A stretch of DNA of 64,000 nucleotides from Isoetes taiwanensis. Taxonomy: Eukaryota > Streptophyta > Lycopodiopsida > Isoetales > Isoetaceae. The notes under the pieces were generated by a model. That model did not search any database and was not told the DNA's origin. It saw nothing but the letters and a program-made list of their open reading frames with translations. The stretch covers positions 7,533,961-7,597,960 of the forward strand of contig JAJEKV010000022.1 in assembly GCA_021234155.1 (NCBI GenBank). Direction: 5' to 3'. A program made the translations under genes and the position numbers. Each line of letters begins with the position of its first letter. Position 1 is the first letter of the stretch. Shown one piece after another: positions 61,417 to 64,000 of the stretch.

Positions 61417-62540
61417 AGTTCTATTCTAAGGAATTGATAGGATGAATGCAATGAATGCTTCTCTTTTTTTTCCACTCTTCCCAAAATGCCTTTAGATAGG
61501 GCCACGGCATATCCTTTGCTAAATCTAGCGCAATGAGCCATGCAGAGCATCCCATTCCTCCAAGATTAAAGCTCCCAGACCCGGATTCGCCATAGCCAGA
61601 CTCGCTTCACGGATGAATGGCGCAGAGCTGGCAGACTCAGAAATATTGAAGACTTTGCTTCCAAGCAAATAATCCCTGCATATTGGGCAAAGTATGTATA
61701 TTCCAAGCAAATAAATATTGAGGAATCCAGATTTTGCTTCCAGGCAATGTAATCCCCCTTCTATTGCAGCAGAGCTCGCCGGAATGGCGCAGACCTCATG
61801 CAAACTCGCAAGGTTTACAGTGAAGATCTGACAACGATTCACATTCTCTGCCCTATGAATTAACCCATCAAGTATTCTTCCAGAAGATCTAGGTCCTTTA
61901 CGACTTCAATCAACCCTGCAGCAGATCAATTAATTACAGTTTAATACGCTATTCTAATTGTAGATTCTGAGCTTCACAGCTGCCATTTCTTGGCCTCTGG
62001 AGCACCTACATTAACAAATCCATACCCTGACTTGGAGCAGATTCCCAACTATGGGCATCGGATAAGGCCCTGGTGGCAAACACCATCGCCTTAGTTTCTT
62101 CTTGCTAAGGCTTACCAGTTGCAAGAAAAACACAGAAAACAAAGCTCCGGCATGGGTTAGTACTTCTTTTCCTCAAACTTGGCGACCTCCTACGTCAGCA
62201 CCTGAGCTATGGCGGGATGCGGAGTTCGCCAGAATGGGGCAGAGGAAGTGGAGAGCATTTCACGGTGTGAGAGCTAGTGGAGAGCAGAGAAGGAGATTCG
62301 ACGGAGGAGATTGATTCAAAGCAGATAAGAACAAAAACGTGGCATCCCTAGTTTTTTTTCTTTTTTCTTCAATTTGAAAATGCAATGGGTGCATACGTGT
62401 CAGAGCCAGGGCTGCGCTCAGCCCAGAAAAATTACCTCCTATTTTTTTAAGAACAAAAAATGATACTGCTTTATATATGGAATGATAAGTTCATGCAGGT
62501 TCGAAAAACCTTACTCTAATGCTGCGGACAGCATTATTCT
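61417..62540. other. Upstream region of the cargo gene inside the element
   Basis: By orientation this should contain the promoter of the minus-strand gene. Small open frames on both strands (61,525-61,842 minus; 62,102-62,314 plus) have no domain. No clear TATA box is seen. Confidence 0.4.
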
Positions 62541-62553
62541 AAGGGGGGGAGAA
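62541..62553 (+). promoter_or_regulatory. Polypurine tract
   Basis: AAGGGGGGGAGAA directly precedes the 3' LTR and is the expected plus-strand primer. Confidence 0.92.
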
Positions 62554-64000
62554 TGTGACGTTCCCCTAAAATATACGGTATGTATACGTATATTTTGGGC
62601 CACGTCACCATACAAATCCATTGTATTTAGATTTGTATGACAATTAGGTAGGTTCAAGTCACATTAAAATGTAACTTGATTAACCTTAGGAAAGGATATC
62701 TCCACGTGGCACTACCTGATTGGGGTAACCGGCCACGTGTTCGCATCCCATTGGGCAAGGTGTCAACCCTAACCCTAACTTAGCCTATAAATACCTAAAC
62801 CTAAACCGGAAGACACTTTTGCTCCTCCCACTCTTGAGGCTATTGTCACGCCCGAAGTTCAGAATCAAGATCCAGAAGCTGCAGCATAGCACGGTTTAGC
62901 GGCCCAAGCAGTGTGGACGTGTTAGATTCAGTTGCAGTGATCTCGAACCTTGAAGAATCGATGGAGACTCTGGGAGCAGGAGGCAATGCGTCAAGAGCAG
63001 GTATTTTGAAGCAGTTTCAGCTATAGGGATGAAGTAGAGTCATGTATTCTAGTAGAGCCTTCCTAGAATCACTATTTCACCTCATGAGCCGAATCAATGA
63101 ACCCTAACTCCCTAGTTAGATTCATGTGATTAGGTTAGATCTTATTCTTATTGTTCATATGTTATGGATATGATATGGTTGATCTCTTGTTATGCTCCTC
63201 ATGTATTGGGAAGGGGGGTAGAGACCTAGCAGCCTTGTGTATGATGCTTCTAGATAGACCCATAATACCTATTATATGCGGCCTGTGCATAGAGCCCACC
63301 GGACTAAGGGAGTTATGGATTGACCGAAAGCACCGCATAACGGATCGCTGACGAGATGGTGGAATAGTCCCCTGGCCGAGCCGCCATCGGGACTTGGGGC
63401 ACACTAGGCCTATGGTCGGTCACTTCGTGCGGGCCGGGCATGGGTTCGTCACCCCCTGGATCAATGGTGTCGCCCTGATCCTGAAGAGCTGCAGGTGTCG
63501 GCCTGGTTCTTGCTTTGGGGGGGTTAAAGACGTGAACGGACGTGTGTCGCCACGATCCTCTAGTCGCACATCGAGTCACTGATTTCCGGGAAGGGGAGAT
63601 GTAACCCGACCTTGCCTCATCGGACCGGGGAGATGCAACACCGAGTAGTCTCTTCGGTGATCCCAAGAGATTGCGTGATCCCGCAAAGGCTCTGATCACG
63701 CCATAGCTTGATTTAGCCCTTACGCAAAGCACAGGAGTGGCGGATGGAGTGGTCAACCCTTAGCCATTGTCTTATAGCCAGCCCCGCCCATCGTTTATAC
63801 TTCCGCCTCAGATCTATCTTGAGACCCTAGCCGTCAGTATACTTTCCCCATGAGTCAGAGCTTGGGTAGAAGCTTTCATGTTTTATGGTATATTGATCCT
63901 TCTGACGATTCGATGGATGGATGGATTGAGCTACCCCGAGGTAGACGTATTATTATTGTTGTTAGTTGCTAGTACTGACATTTAGTTTATATGCTTCCGC
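62554..64000 (+). mobile_element. 3' LTR, cut by window end
   Basis: It starts TGTGACGTTCCCC and matches the 5' LTR with the LINE removed. It shows the uninterrupted target of the LINE at about 63,066-63,083. By comparison with the 5' LTR, about 173 bp are missing beyond the window. TATAAATA lies at 62,786-62,793. Confidence 0.95.

Larger units (their letters stand above)
44741..64000 (+). mobile_element. Chromovirus-type Ty3/gypsy LTR retrotransposon (runs off window)
   Basis: The element has a 5' LTR (TGTGACG...CGTCACA), an initiator-Met tRNA primer site, pol remnants with a chromodomain, a polypurine tract, and a 3' LTR still open at the window end. The 5' LTR is split by a 7.8-kb LINE. 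Between pol and the polypurine tract lies an antisense gene with introns. The first 520 bp of the LTRs differ at two positions only, whereas pol is heavily decayed. The right-hand target duplication lies outside the window; the left candidate is CAGAT (44,736-44,740). Confidence 0.9.

Noticed and set aside
61525-61842. 105-codon minus-strand frame upstream of the cargo gene
   Set aside because: No domain; more likely promoter or leader sequence of the three-exon gene.
62490-62520. tRNA T-arm-like GGTTCGAAAAACC
   Set aside because: No acceptor stem or anticodon arm fits around it; no tRNA genes were found in the window.

Overview
This is nuclear DNA from a land plant. It carries an intact plant-type alpha-tubulin gene, decayed exons of plant-only or plant-typical genes (COI1-like F-box LRR protein, GH3 beta-xylosidase, DRP4-like dynamin, NRPC2-like Pol III subunit, a PPR protein), and plant LINE, Ty3/gypsy, hAT and pogo-like elements. 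The AT-rich spacers, high transposon load and many intron-retaining gene fragments fit a large, repeat-rich genome (fern or gymnosperm are possible). Species or lineage cannot be fixed from the sequence alone.

Layout. 0.6-1.8 kb is a CpG-rich, probably LINE-derived block, followed by a polypyrimidine tract. 2.7-3.2 kb holds two members (H1, H2) of an unusual hairpin family; two more (H3a, H3b) lie at 12.9-13.3 kb. 4.9-7.7 kb is a broken pogo-like transposase split by a 1,002-bp hAT-type element with an 8-bp target duplication. 10.6-19.3 kb holds gene debris (PPR, NRPC2-like, non-LTR reverse transcriptase, DRP4-like). 20.5-21.4 kb is a second reverse transcriptase broken by a 47-bp tandem duplication. 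21.97-24.31 kb is a complete four-exon alpha-tubulin gene on the minus strand. 25.1-27.1 kb is tandem repeats plus a repeat, here called R1, that recurs inverted at 38 kb. 31.3-37.9 kb is a decayed Ty3/gypsy element whose 3' LTR is split by a 5'-truncated LINE with a clear 16-bp duplication. 39.8-41.5 kb holds a foldback MITE and a COI1-like/beta-xylosidase-like fragment pair in one orientation.

From 44,741 to beyond the window end lies one chromovirus-type LTR retrotransposon: 5' LTR (split by a nearly full-length 7.8-kb LINE), an initiator-Met tRNA primer site, badly decayed protease/RT/integrase, a chromodomain ORF, then a polypurine tract and a 3' LTR cut by the window edge. Between the pol remnant and the polypurine tract, in antisense, sits an intact three-exon gene for a 113-aa mitochondrial-type membrane protein. 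The first 520 bp of the two LTRs differ at only two positions. The element therefore looks young although its pol is dead, which suggests mobilisation in trans with the host gene as cargo.

Most likely functional: the alpha-tubulin gene and the 113-aa protein gene. Nearly everything else is transposon sequence or pseudogene. The most unusual observations are the antisense intron-bearing cargo gene, and the hairpin family whose apical core is conserved while its arms differ between members yet remain self-complementary.
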